NCBI GenBank assembly: GCA_049999805.1
Contig: JBNGIO010003129.1
Coordinates: forward strand, 1 to 34,151
Length of the DNA stretch: 34,151 nt
DNA from: Folioceros fuciformis
Lineage: Eukaryota > Anthocerotophyta > Anthocerotopsida > Anthocerotales
Direction: 5' to 3'
Made by a program: the position numbers and the translations under genes. Numbering within the stretch: the stretch's first letter is position 1; each line of letters opens with the position of its first letter. Below the pieces are notes generated by a model, which was given only the letters and a program-made list of their open reading frames with translations, was not told the origin of the DNA and did not search any database. Of the stretch, positions 1 to 9,589 are shown piece after piece.

Positions 1-303
1 GGTGCTTCGCGCGCGTGTACTATGTGACATGCGCCACACACAAGGGCACAATGATCGCGGACGCAGTGCGTGTCGGAGGAGCTTCCACGCTGCGTAGGTG
101 GGGACCAACGCAAATTGGGGGAGGTTTGCCACCGGGCGCCTGCTCTTCTAGGGGCACGCGCAGCCTCGTAGGAGAGATGCGCTGCGTGATCAGATGATTG
201 ACCTTCAATGGGGAATTCCCTGAAAGATTTACATCTGTGTCTGCCCCTAGAAGTTGCGCTGCGTCTCGGCATGATTCCAGAATTCCTCTAGGCGCATCTG
301 CAT
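1..303 (-). mobile_element. Leader region of the LTR element, no intact gene
   Basis: This is the stretch downstream of the primer-binding site, in element orientation. One 113-codon open frame covers 20-361 on the minus strand, but it starts inside the LTR and resembles no gag I recognise. I see no other gene. The real coding part probably lies beyond the left edge. Confidence 0.45.
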
Positions 304-316
304 GGCTCTGATACCA
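304..316 (-). other. Primer-binding site of an LTR retrotransposon
   Basis: Read on the minus strand this is TGGTATCAGAGCC, the usual primer-binding site complementary to the 3' end of initiator methionine tRNA. It lies directly against the inner end of the LTR at 317-560, so that LTR is a 5' LTR and the body of its element continues to the left, out of the window. Confidence 0.8.
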
Positions 317-560
317 TGTCAGATACCATGTCAGAGATATAATCTTGAGAGTAGCGTGCAAAATAGATGCCTTTTTATTTTACGTGGAGAGTGTCTTGTG
401 ATAATGATAATAAGTACCAGCAGCCACCCTTGTTTAATAACTGCCTACATATCCTGCGAAACGATCTACCATCCATGCCGTTCCACCGGCCGCATCGTTT
501 CGGTTGGGTTTAATTAATATAATATATTTATGCCTAAGGATGCAAATATCTATCCTAACA
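317..560 (-). repeat. 5' LTR (244 bp) of a Copia-type element leaving the window
   Basis: On the minus strand the segment begins TGTTAGGATAG and ends CTGACA, the TG...CA ends of an LTR, and is followed at once by a primer-binding site. It contains an AT-rich, TATA-like stretch near its start. It abruptly ends a gag reading frame on its right side, so it inserted into an older element. The other LTR and the target duplication are not in the window. It does not resemble the 171-bp LTRs at 5605 and 9590. Confidence 0.75.
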
Positions 561-1098
561 GGCTGTAAGCGCGCCCAGCTGTGAAGATAACGTTGCAACA
601 GTGGCTTCTAGGGCAGATACCTTCTCTGCATTGGATGCAGCCTTAGCTTTGGCCTTGTCCCTTTGCTGTCCGCTGCATGAGATCCCAACCCTAATACCAG
701 CTTCTGTGGTAGCTATACCTCCAGCATCGACTGCTGTAGTCCCTGTCCCGCTGCTTACATTTTTCTGAGATCTTCTCTCTGGATGCTTCTGAAAACATAT
801 TGTGACCACATGTCCATTCTTGTGACAATGTGTACAGTACAAGCCTTCCGGTGGGCATTTGTAGGCTGGGCTCATATGCTCAGAATTGCCACAGTAGTTC
901 CACAAAGAAGCAACTGTACCTGCAGCTGCTGCAGCCTTGACAGGCTTGGCCTGCTGTGACTTGGCCCATGAACCTATTGCAGTAGACCCCTTGGTGGAGA
1001 ATATAGACTAGTAATGAGTAAATGCCTTGGAGTGTCGTGAGGCATATGCAGAGAAAGTGATCTCCTTGCGTTCAGCTTCTTCATGTACTTGCTCCAAG
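561..1098 (-). pseudogene. Gag pseudogene, C-terminal part with zinc knuckle
   Basis: In minus-strand frame this encodes a retrotransposon gag tail. A block with TLEQVHEEAERK is followed by an Ala-rich linker and then a zinc knuckle of the form C-x2-C-x4-H-x4-C (CTHCHKNGHVVTIC, around 815-860). Such knuckles bind the element's RNA in the virus-like particle. An in-frame stop lies near 1010. The frame runs without a gap into the LTR at 560, which truncates it. On the right it is cut by the insertion 1104-1887. When that insert is disregarded, the frame continues in phase with the gag segment at 1893-2870, so both are one gene. A Gypsy-like gag is most likely; Copia cannot be excluded without the pol region. 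Confidence 0.75.
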
Positions 1099-1103
1099 GT
1101 ATA

Positions 1104-1887
1104 TGTCGCGCAGCAGCCGCATAGCTGCATGCCTACCTAGCCTATCTACCAAGCTAGGTCACTAAGCTTCCGCCTGCCTGCGATCTCCTTGGCCTTCGGC
1201 CCAGGAGCAACAATCCTAGCCTTAATTTGTCCTTGACCTATGGCCAAGAGCAAGGCTACAAAAAGAGACTAGGTTTGCCTAAGAGAGGCAGACCCGGGAC
1301 CCGTCAACAGGTGAAATCAAGCTGGAAAATTCTCCCAACCTGGCAATGCAACGAACCACAAGAACCTCTAGGAGACAAAGACACAGCAGGGACGAAGTAT
1401 GGCTGTCTATTGGAACAAGACAAACATCAACAATCCGAGAATCCATGGCTGGGTGCCTACATATATAGGCAAAAACCCCCAGGAGTTCTCGATGAAGTGT
1501 CCACCCGTATCGATGGTAGGCACTTTATAATCCTACTTTCCTTGATTTATGATTTTTATGTATTTTCTAATATCTTCTAATATAAATCTGCTATCTATAT
1601 ATGCGGCATAGCACCGCGCCTTTCATGCACAACCATGCATATAGGTTGCATGCGCCATGACACATCACTTGCCACATGTCCACATACATCACATGTCATC
1701 CTTCATCTCCATATGCATGCATACATGGCACACATGCATATATGGCATACATGTCATGTGCAGGCCATCCATGGGCCATGTACATGACATCATCAAGCAC
1801 TTCAGCATCAGGGCTTATGCCCGAGATGCTCTAGTCAGTATCTAGTTATTTCAGCATTCAGGGCTTATGCCCAGGATGCTCTAGTCA
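1104..1887. mobile_element. 784-bp LTR-like insertion (probable solo LTR) splitting gag
   Basis: The segment starts TGTCGCG and ends CTAGTCA on the plus strand, i.e. TG...CA. It is flanked by GTATA (1099-1103) and GTATC (1888-1892), a four-of-five-base target duplication. Gag coding resumes in phase on both sides. A TATA-like stretch (TACATATATAGG, about 1458-1469) and an AT-rich part near 1540-1600 fit an LTR promoter and polyadenylation region. No protein gene is recognisable inside it. Orientation is uncertain because both strands read TG...CA. Confidence 0.6.
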
Positions 1888-1899
1888 GTATCCAGTCAT
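1803..1899. repeat. Tandem duplication of about 49 bp at the insertion edge
   Basis: Two copies, 1803-1851 and 1852-1899, share the core CAGGGCTTATGCCC and ATGCTCTAGTCAGTATC, differing by a few bases. The duplicated unit includes both the end of the LTR-like insertion and the adjacent GTATC, so it arose after the insertion. It leaves the exact right boundary ambiguous between 1838 and 1887. Confidence 0.7.
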
Positions 1900-2870
1900 A
1901 GAGTCTTAGGTGCTCTGTTTCCCATACAGCAACAGCATGACATATACCTATCACCATATTTATCCACCAATGCTTTGATCACCTGAAAGCGAAAGAATGG
2001 GTCTCATTCCAAGGCTATTAGGAATTTCTTCGCTGCCTCCTGGTCCGTTAGCATCCCTGTGCCCTCACGTAGCTTCTGCAGCCTACGGAACGCCATCCAC
2101 ACGGTTTCTCCCTTCTTCCTAGCGAAAGGTGCCAGCTCTGCAATTTTCTCCGGAGTCTTCAATGGGAAGGCTTTAACCAGAATCCCATGAATTCTTCGAT
2201 GGGGTTGGCATACTTAGGAACCTGTAGCTCATCACGTATGCCCACAGTGGCTGCTATCCTTTCATCTTGTGTAAGAGTCACGACCGTTGGGGGTGGCACT
2301 GTTGGTGCCACCGTGGTTGCAACAATGGCCTGCTAATGGCCCTGAATGGCTGCAGCCAGCTTGGCATTGTAAGCCAGCTAAAGAGCCTCCTGGACCCTTG
2401 GATTAGGCGTGGACACCATGGCTGTGAGCTTAGCCTAATGCAGCTCATAAAGGTCCAAAGCTTCATCTGTCAGATAACTTGAAAGCTGCTCGAACATATA
2501 CAAATGGTTGTAAGCTCCAGCATGCTTGAATTTTACCCGACTGATGACAGCATTGAGGTGCAGTCTGAAATCCCGCAAAGTCTGTGTCCCTGGTCTCCTG
2601 GAGAATCTCTCCTGCTTGTAAGGTGCTCCTCCCTCCATGGATCCAGTATCCGAATCCTTTGAGAGGTCTGCCCGACCTTGAGACCCTACCCTTGCAGTTG
2701 TGACTACAGGACAATTGAAACCAGCTCCTTGGCTTCCCAAAGGAACTGTGGGGGCAGCTGTGGCTGTCAAGCCCACAAACGGAGACCAACTCTCGATCTC
2801 TGGTTCCTGCTGGTCTACAGCACTTGGCCGAGCTTGATGGTCCTCTTGGACCTCTTCCTCCCAAGACAAA
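1893..2870 (-). pseudogene. Gag pseudogene, N-terminal and central part
   Basis: A minus-strand gag frame begins near 2869 with an acidic, Gln/Pro-rich N-terminus. It continues through a conserved capsid block (FRLHLNAVISRVKFKH and LTDEALDLYELH) to a second block (FRRLQKLREGTGMLTDQEA, then FLIALE, about 2000-2110) typical of plant retrotransposon gag. At least one frameshift (around 2160-2200) and several in-frame stops (around 2330, 2010 and 1905) disable it. It is continued by the segment at 561-1098 after the insertion at 1104-1887. No protease or polymerase follows in the window. Confidence 0.75.
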
Positions 2871-4122
2871 TGTCGGTGAAGTGCAGCTCTCCTCCTCCTG
2901 GCTCATCCACGCTCCGGTGTAACCCTAGCAGGGGCGGTCCTCGATCGCAGATTATAACGTGCGCTGCCTTCAGGCTCCTCGGGTTGCATAACCCATGCAA
3001 CAACTCGCACACAAACGACCAATTCTCAACGAGAGGTGACATGCAAGCACACCTATTAGAGAACCCTAGATGCCTCCCTAACACAAAACAGAAAGCACAA
3101 CTGCTCTAGATCTAATCATGCTACAACACCCACAATTCCCTATGTCTACCCTAGGATTTAGGAACACAACACAGCAAAACTCCAGCTTACATGTGAAGAT
3201 TGCAGCACGCGGCCTCGCTCACTTGCGATGCCAGATCAAAAATCAAAACAAATGCAGCAAGAGCAAAACCTTGTTGTCCGAAACTTTCAAATGTAGTTAA
3301 TCCCTAGATAGGGCTCCAAATCGCACAAAAAGCATACCAAACGGCTTGCCTTGACAAGACAAGTCAAATGGTATAAGAATCAATGGCAACCAGTCTGTAA
3401 TGCGAGCGCTATGAGCCCTGGAAGGTTGGTAGCCCTAAACTTGTTAAGTCAGCGTTGCAGCTAGCGAGACAGGGAGGATGGCGCCTTGCTGTAGGTGCTT
3501 CACCACCTCCTCTAAGACTAGTCACACTCAAATCTTGCAGCTAGTCGTCGAAGTGACATGGAATATGCTCAGACGTAGGTTTCTGGACGTTTTTGTTGGA
3601 AGAACTTGATTAACAGGCTGCCTATGCCAGGCAACTTGGAGTCGGGTAAATCAAACCAGGTGCTGCAGCGAGATATGAAGAACATCAATCCTTACAACTC
3701 TTGAGCCCAAATATAGCTGGAACAACAAAAGCAATTGAGTTTCTAAGATAGCGGCAGGCACTCTCCCTTGGTGCGAATTCGACGACTAGCGGCCTCCATC
3801 TCCATCTCTAGGGTTTAGCGTGGCAGCCATGGCTGACGTCAGCGATTCTGGTGCGTGCTTGCCTCTTTGAGTCATGCTCATTTGGTTGAGCTCACACTCT
3901 CAGTGCGGGCTCACAGGTTTAAGCAGGGCAACTGCAAGCATGCCCTAATCCACGTTCTCTAGTTTTTGGTGTTTACTAATTACCGTTTAGCGTTTTCTAA
4001 TCGCCAACATTTAAATGACATTATCCTAAACTAATACTTATTTAAAGGATAATTGTTTCACGCTGCTTACTCAACCTTAAGCTCACCTTGGTATCGTGAC
4101 AACCTTGAGTTATCAAGACTTA
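2871..4122. other. Gene-free stretch, probably transposon leader/LTR
   Basis: Upstream of the minus-strand gag and left of the Harbinger element. I find no intact gene. It probably holds the 5' leader and LTR of the gag element, but I could not fix LTR ends or a primer-binding site. One short exon-like start (ATG at 3829, MADVSDS, followed by a GTGCGT donor) sits after a CTAGGGTTT motif common in plant 5' leaders, with no continuing exon visible. The Harbinger target site TTA is at 4120-4122. Confidence 0.4.
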
Positions 4123-4138
4123 GGGTGGTTTTACATTA
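4123..4138 (+). repeat. Left terminal inverted repeat of the Harbinger element
   Basis: A 16-bp terminal repeat pairing with 12076-12091 with two mismatches. Similarity fades further in, apart from a shared GCAAG. It abuts the TTA target duplication. Confidence 0.85.
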
Positions 4139-4821
4139 GACTGGTGGTGGCCTCGTGCAAGATAGCCATTGTCTAGACAGTCATAACGCGTTTTACATGC
4201 ACAGGTGGTGTCGTTGTCAGCAATCTGACTTGGAAATACCGTGGTGCCAATGTGGCCGGGTCTGACAATGTCAGATCCCCACCTACTCTTTGAGGCTGGT
4301 GGGGCCTGACACCCTTTAGTCCTGACAGCTTCCACCAAATGGACAACAACATCTGCACCATTGTTTACACGTGTGGTAGATTTTTCATTTTTATCTACTA
4401 GTAATGGTTGATTTACTATGATTGATAGGGTTTCGGTTGATGGGGAGTTCGTTTCCAATCACGACGCGGGTTTCCATTGTCCTTGCGCTAGCCTACATTT
4501 CACAAAGGTGGACCAGCCCGCTCACCATACACAAGACTCAATGATTGATGACGTCCCCCCTCAGCAGCCAGCCCCCTACCACACCCCAGGCATGGCCAGC
4601 AATTGTGCCTCCATCTTCGGGCTTGTAGCCCTTATTGGCAAGTTCAAATTTCATATGCTCGTGTTTCTCACTCCAGCTATGTTGTTGCAGCCTCCTTCGC
4701 CATACCTACCCCTCACCAATAGTGGAGAAATTTTGAGCCTCCAAACTCGGTTGTGGCTACGTTAGGTACTGAATAGGTTTTCAGTGTATTTGTTCAGTAT
4801 GGTTGACTCAACACATTTTCA

Positions 4822-5604
4822 TTGCATTTGTCAGCTCTCGCAAGTTTGGACCCCTTTCGTCGAGCCTCCAACGAGTCCTTCCAAAACTATGTGTTTACTC
4901 CCTTGCATCCCTCTTTAGCCCCAAATCTGATGATGTATTCAGCCCCCCCTCCCATGCAACCTTTTGGTGTCTCCCCTCCAAATGCTACTATGCCCTTACC
5001 TTTTCCCATGACACTTTCCATATGTGTAGGCTCCACCCAGGCCATATGCAATATTTAATTTGGATACAACACTCCCTTCCTCAAACCGGGCCAGGAAACG
5101 TAGCTTGCTATCCAAGGGTGCGTCCAAACTTCTAGATACGTACATTGACCTTATGGAAAAAAAGCTAAATCCAAGGAGGAAAGTCCACCATATTGTGCAA
5201 TTGATACATGTCAGGGTTCATTAGATGTTAAGTTCAACAAAGGAAGAAAGCAAGGTGAGCATCTTAGGGTGTCGTGTTTGATTTATGCAACTTTAAGCTT
5301 CTAGCCTCAGGCTTCGTAACTTTTGGCTTATGCTTTTTGATGTGCAGGCATTGACATTTGGGGCAAAGTAGAAACTAGAATTTTGTTAATATTCTACAAC
5401 TTTGATAAAACTGCTGAAGCATGCCAACAAAAGTGGAAGTCCATTTATAACGAATACAAAGAGGACAAAGCAGCCAATGCCACTTCAGGGAATGCCAGGT
5501 CTGAGACTTGTTAGTGGTTTGATTTGGTGGACCAGTACATGCATTCAAGGGCTCATGTAGTTTGTTTGACACATGCCAATTTGCATAACCCGCTAGTGGG
5601 AGGT
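4822..5604 (+). pseudogene. Harbinger Myb/SANT-like gene, 5' part (interrupted)
   Basis: This is the first part of the accessory DNA-binding gene of the Harbinger element; in this superfamily the Myb-like protein partners the transposase in binding the ends. A Pro/Met-rich N-terminal frame (4822-5058) is followed by a basic segment (RKRSLLSKGASKLLDTYIDL, about 5093-5155) and, after a canonical GT-AG intron (5255-5347), by the trihelix-like block IDIWGKVETRIL, CQQKWKSIYNEYKEDK and WFDLVDQY. Breaks seen are a frameshift at an A-run near 5157-5164, a TAG stop at 5512-5514 where a Cys-x-Trp pattern is usual, and the Copia insertion at 5604/5605. The frame continues in phase at 9766. Confidence 0.75.
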
Positions 5605-5775
5605 TGTTTGTTTTTATATCATGCATTTTTCTAGGAAAAAACATAATACAATAGAGAGTATATTTCAATTAAGTAAGAGCACTTATATACAAAACTAATG
5701 TGTCTTTTGAGTTTAATAGCTAACCCCTAGTTAAGTAACTAAGGTATAAACAATGTTAGGGTTTCACTCCTAACA
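5605..5775 (-). repeat. 3' LTR of the nested Copia element (171 bp)
   Basis: Equal in length to the copy at 9590-9760 and differing from it by two substitutions (an A/G in the A-rich run after CTAGG and a T/C before ATAAACAATG). On the minus strand it reads TGTTAGGAGTG...AACAAACA. Confidence 0.92.
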
Positions 5776-5871
5776 CTCCCACTAAACCAACATAGTTTAT
5801 ACAACCATCGAAGGTTCACGAGCATCATTGTTGAACGTTCAGCGCAAAGTCGTACACTCATTAAACTCGGC

Positions 5872-6540
5872 ATGGAGCTCTTGACCTACTTACTCATATG
5901 CCGCGCTTGTTATCTGCTCAGCAAACCAATTCCTTGCTTAGACCTAAAGATGAAGACTCACTCCGGCGATGCAAGTCGCTCAGGAGCCTCCAACGGCGCC
6001 AGCCCCATTCAGAGTCCTCGGCGCATCAGTATGAAGAAAACAAGCAGCAACAGTGGAAGTGGAGCAAGAGGTCGTTCTGCAACGCACAGAGCAATACACC
6101 AAGTTGCTATGGCTGCACTTGAAGCCCTACCAATCGACGAACGCCTTCCAATGAGAGCCCTACCATCAGCCCCAGTAATAGTCGATCCGGAGTCTTCAGA
6201 GTCTGAACCCGAAATGACCCACGTCGACGAGAACTCGGAAGCTAAGGAAGAATTCTCCAGCCACCATGCCGGAGAAAAAGAGGTAGCTCCCACTATATCT
6301 GTATTGGAGCAGCAAGTCGCAACTATCATGGCAACTCTGGCAGAGATGGAGGTGCAACTAGATACGAAGAAGACTGAGGTGATTAGGCAAAAGGCAGCTC
6401 TGGTTGAAGAAGCCGTGGCAAATTCAACTGCAGCCGCCAACAGAGCATTCTTCGACATAGCTAGGACAAGCGAGACTGTATCATGTGCACGCACTGAAGC
6501 CGTCTATGCCTCCTTTGTGGGAAGAAGCTTAAAGAGGTGA
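5872..6540 (+). CDS. Antisense ORF (222 aa) of unknown function inside the Copia element
   Basis: An uninterrupted plus-strand frame lies opposite to the element, between its RNase H and 3' LTR. The protein has a short hydrophobic start (MELLTYLLICRACYLL), a Ser/Arg-rich segment, an acidic region, and a heptad-like C-terminal part (SVLEQQVATIMATLAEMEVQ, about residues 144-163). If translated from the internal Met near 5950 it is all hydrophilic. Just before its stop a strong donor (GAG|GTGAGC, 6539) and a later acceptor (CTTGCAG at about 6655) suggest an intron. It resembles no gene I recognise. It could be a captured host fragment, an antisense accessory ORF, or a gag-like remnant. Confidence 0.4.
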   Translation: MELLTYLLICRACYLLSKPIPCLDLKMKTHSGDASRSGASNGASPIQSPRRISMKKTSSNSGSGARGRSATHRAIHQVAMAALEALPIDERLPMRALPSAPVIVDPESSESEPEMTHVDENSEAKEEFSSHHAGEKEVAPTISVLEQQVATIMATLAEMEVQLDTKKTEVIRQKAALVEEAVANSTAAANRAFFDIARTSETVSCARTEAVYASFVGRSLKR

Positions 6541-6775
6541 GCTTCTTAGCTAAATCTACTCCACGCCATGTCTGTGTTTTGATTCCAAGTTCTAGCTTCA
6601 TCCTCCATACATGCATGTAGATACGACTAACCTATGACCTGACCTTCACTTGCAGGATGGCAGTAAGCCTGAAGCTGCTCCTCGTCATATCAATGGTAGT
6701 GGCCACTAAGTTGCACACATACTATGTGAGAATATCAGCAATCTTCAGTTTCAGCCATAGACCTGCTTAGAACAA

Positions 6776-8545
6776 TCAGTTTGATTTCTTAGAGTAGCTG
6801 AACTCCTTCAGACCTAAGGCAGACATATGCTGAAAATGCTTGGCCTTTGTGAGCCCTTTTGTGAAGATGTCTGCTGGATTTTGATGAGTGCTGATATATT
6901 GTATCTTGATAGCTCCTCGCTCTGCTACATCCCGGATATAGTGATGGTACAACTCAATATGTTTTGTACGTGCATGAAACCTAGGATTAGAGACAAGAGC
7001 TATAGCACTCAGATTGTCACAATGAAGCAATGTAGGCCCTTTTTGAGTTTGATTTACTGACTCTAAGAATTGTCGTTGCCATTCAGCCTCCTTGTAGGCA
7101 TCTGTAAGAGCTTTGTACTTTGCCTCAGTAGAGGACATGGCAAGGGAGGTCTGCTTTTTACAGCTCTAGCTAACAGATCCTAAGGACAGCATGAAATAGT
7201 ATGCCGACAAGCTCCTTCGAGTGTCAACATCAGACGCCCAGTCAGCATCAGCATAAGAGATAAGTGTTAAGCTGTTGCTCCCACTGAATGTGTAGTGTAG
7301 ACCATACGAGATGGTTCCTTTAAGGTATCTATATATGTGTTTACCAGCTGCCTAGTGTAACCATCCAGGTTGTTTGGGAAATTGAGAAGCCTGACTGACT
7401 GCATAACTAATGTCTGGCCTTGTCCAGTTGGCAAGAAAGATCAAGCAACCCAGAGTTTCAGCGTAAGGCACAAGACTCAAGTCAGAAACCTCATTCGGAC
7501 TCTGAGGCAACATAGCTTGTGTCAACTTCTCCCCCACAGCTGATGGTGTGGTAACGGGACGAGCTGCATTAAGATTGAAGCGTTTCAAGATTTCCTTAAG
7601 GTACTTGGTCTGATGGAGTATGATCTAACTGGCTTGCCTGTTTTTAAGGATCTGAATTCCCAAACAAAACTGAAGTTCTCCCTGGTCAGTCATTTTGAAC
7701 TCTTTTCGTAATACGCCTTTAACTTTGTCCATCTGACCTATTAAAATCCTAGTAGTAGGATTGCATCTAATCTAGCATGATTAGGATTGCATCTAGTCTA
7801 GCATGATCAAGATGCAATGCTGAAAGAGATATTTCGTGTTAGTCTTTTAAAAGTGTATACAAAGCGTGTCTTAAATAGTGTCACTAGGTGTCTCTTCCGA
7901 AGAGGCACACCCGTTCGTAATTATTAAATACTGTTAATTACGGTCTACGGTAACTAGCTGGTCAGCAAGGTTACGAGCAGATTATCCATTTCGTAACATG
8001 ACCTAGGTCATTACTGAGCAATACGCAGTCATCGACATACAAGGCCAAGATGACAAACAAGGCTCCGGAAGACAGAGAGAAGACATTGGTATCCACTGGA
8101 CTTTGAAGAAAACCCAACTTATAAAGGTACTAGATAATTCTTTTATACCAAGCTCGGGGACTTTGCTTTAATCCATAGATAGTCTTCAGCAAGTGACATA
8201 CTTTCTGAGCATCCTTCTTACTGACAAATCCTTCTAGTTGCTGCGTATACAGAGTTTCCTCAAGTTCACCATGAAGAAAAGTAGTGCACACATCCATCTA
8301 GTGCACCTCCACGTTGTATTCAGCAACCATCGCCAGCAGAATGCGAATGGAAGGGGGCTTAACCACCGGGGAAAACGTTTCACCATAGTCTATTCCAGGT
8401 ATCTGGCTGAACAATCTAGCTACTAATCTGGACTTGTAGCGGGCAATAGTCCCATCAGACCTCAAACTTGGTCTTGAAGACCCATTTGCAGCTAATAGGT
8501 TTTCTTCCAGCTGGTAGGTCAACAAGCTCCCATGTTCGATTATTA
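6776..8545 (-). pseudogene. Copia reverse transcriptase and RNase H pseudogene
   Basis: The minus-strand remnants follow the Copia order. The RT N-terminus is TWELVDLPAGRKPISCKWVF (about 8480-8540), then GIDYGETFSPVVK and the RT active site YVDD at 8028-8039. Next come a connection region with RPDISYAVSQ (about 7375-7440) and YADADWASDVDTRRS (about 7210-7250), and RNase H with MSSTEAKY, HCDNLSAI and RTKHIELYHHYIRD, ending at 6776. This enzyme copies the element RNA to DNA in particles. It is dead: a frameshift near 8467, stops near 8280, 8130, 7625 and 7165, and a roughly 260-bp insertion at 7741-7998. Integrase is absent upstream. Confidence 0.88.
7741..7998. mobile_element. About 258-bp insertion with target duplication inside RT
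   Basis: The RT frame breaks at 7740 and resumes after 7998. The flanks carry a direct repeat TGACCTA (7734-7740 and 7999-8005; a 5-bp reading, TGACC, is also possible). On the minus strand the insert starts TGTTACGAAATGG and ends TTTTAATA. It contains a near-tandem pair of GATTGCATCTA-TCTAGCATGAT units (about 7759-7808) and no ORF. A solo LTR with an atypical end or a small non-autonomous element fits best. Confidence 0.65.
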
Positions 8546-8889
8546 ATAAGACTGTTATTATTTATTATTATATATCTTTAATTAATATTAAACTAATCAC
8601 TAAACCTAGACTCAAACTTTCCCAACCCTATGGCCCGGTACCGGACCTAAACTTTCCCAGGTCTGGAACCAAACCTGTACCCACTCTAATAACCAAACCA
8701 ACTATTTCCTAGTTAATTAACCTAATTAGTACAAAGAAAAATAGGAAAAATGACCAGAAATTAAAGAAAAATTAGGGAAAAGAAGTAGAAAAAGAAAACC
8801 AAACCATACCACTATTAACCCTTTTCAACCGAAACAAACTACTACCCCAAACTTTGGAGGTTCAGAAAGCACATTGGGCTTTAATAACC
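8546..8889 (-). other. AT-rich non-coding spacer in the Copia element
   Basis: Between the leader ORF and the reverse transcriptase fragment, where gag, protease and integrase should lie, there is AT-rich sequence full of stops. It begins (minus strand, 8894) with TGTAGGGTTATTAAAGCCC, nearly identical to the start of the LTR-like segment at 28671. It could therefore be an inserted LTR fragment, but I found no matching target duplication. Confidence 0.5.
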
Positions 8890-9468
8890 CTACACTTCTC
8901 TCGTAGGAACAAGTGTTCCCAGATACAATGCCGCTAATGGCTGCAATCCAAAGATTGGGGCTGTAGGATTTTTAATTGAGGGATTAGAAATATTATTTGC
9001 CACTGAAAGCATTTCTTTCCGAACCGCTTCAACGTCAGTAGAGATTTCAACTAGGAAGGGTGAGGTGTTCGCCACAAAATGCACCAACACCGATTCCAGA
9101 ACTTCCAGGCGCCTCAATATTCTATCAATTGAGCATGAATTGGTGGAGAAATACTGAGATTCTGTAAAATTCTCCACTCCAATGTCTGAGGATGACCGCA
9201 CATCATCGTCGCCATCTCTTTGCTGAAAACGTGATAGGATTCTCTCCATATGAGTTTGAACTCTGTTCTCATAATAAGTGGGATTAACCAACGCCTGTTC
9301 AATAAAGAATCTGCGCATACTAGTTCTCAATTCATCTATGTGTAAAATCTAGCCTTCAGAGATCAAATCATTATAACATTGTAGAATATATTGATCCCTT
9401 GATAATCTAGAAGAAGCTGACGATAGTGTTGAATTTCTATCATCTCGTCTACCATTTCTTTTAGTCAT
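8890..9468 (-). pseudogene. Leader ORF of the nested Copia element (193 codons, one stop)
   Basis: This is the first reading frame after the primer-binding site. It starts MTKRNGRRDDRN at 9468, has one in-frame TAG (about codon 40), and ends ...YLGTLVPTREV at 8890. The composition is basic and Ser-rich at the start, then helix-forming with a heptad-like stretch (IDRILRRLEVLESVLVHF). It lacks a zinc knuckle and does not look like standard Copia gag. The C-terminal motif ALYLGTLVPTRE recurs as ATYLPTLVPTRE in the leader of the second Copia element (30151-30342), where a true gag lies downstream. It is therefore probably an extra leader protein of this family. Function unknown. Confidence 0.6.
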
Positions 9469-9576
9469 ATTTCAAAGAGAAGATAGCTATAATTCATTTA
9501 GCTATAATGATGATTTCTAGATCAAGCATTGGAAACAATTGCCCAACCTAGATACTAGACAAATAATCATCATTAA

Positions 9577-9589
9577 TGCTCTGATACCA
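9577..9589 (-). other. Primer-binding site of the nested Copia element
   Basis: On the minus strand TGGTATCAGAGCA, complementary to the initiator methionine tRNA 3' end, immediately inside the 5' LTR. Confidence 0.88.

Noticed and set aside
1657-1780. CATG/CATAC-rich stretch resembling a short-spaced repeat array
   Set aside because: Units are irregular with no constant spacers; it is simple-sequence-like DNA within the LTR-like insertion, not a CRISPR array.
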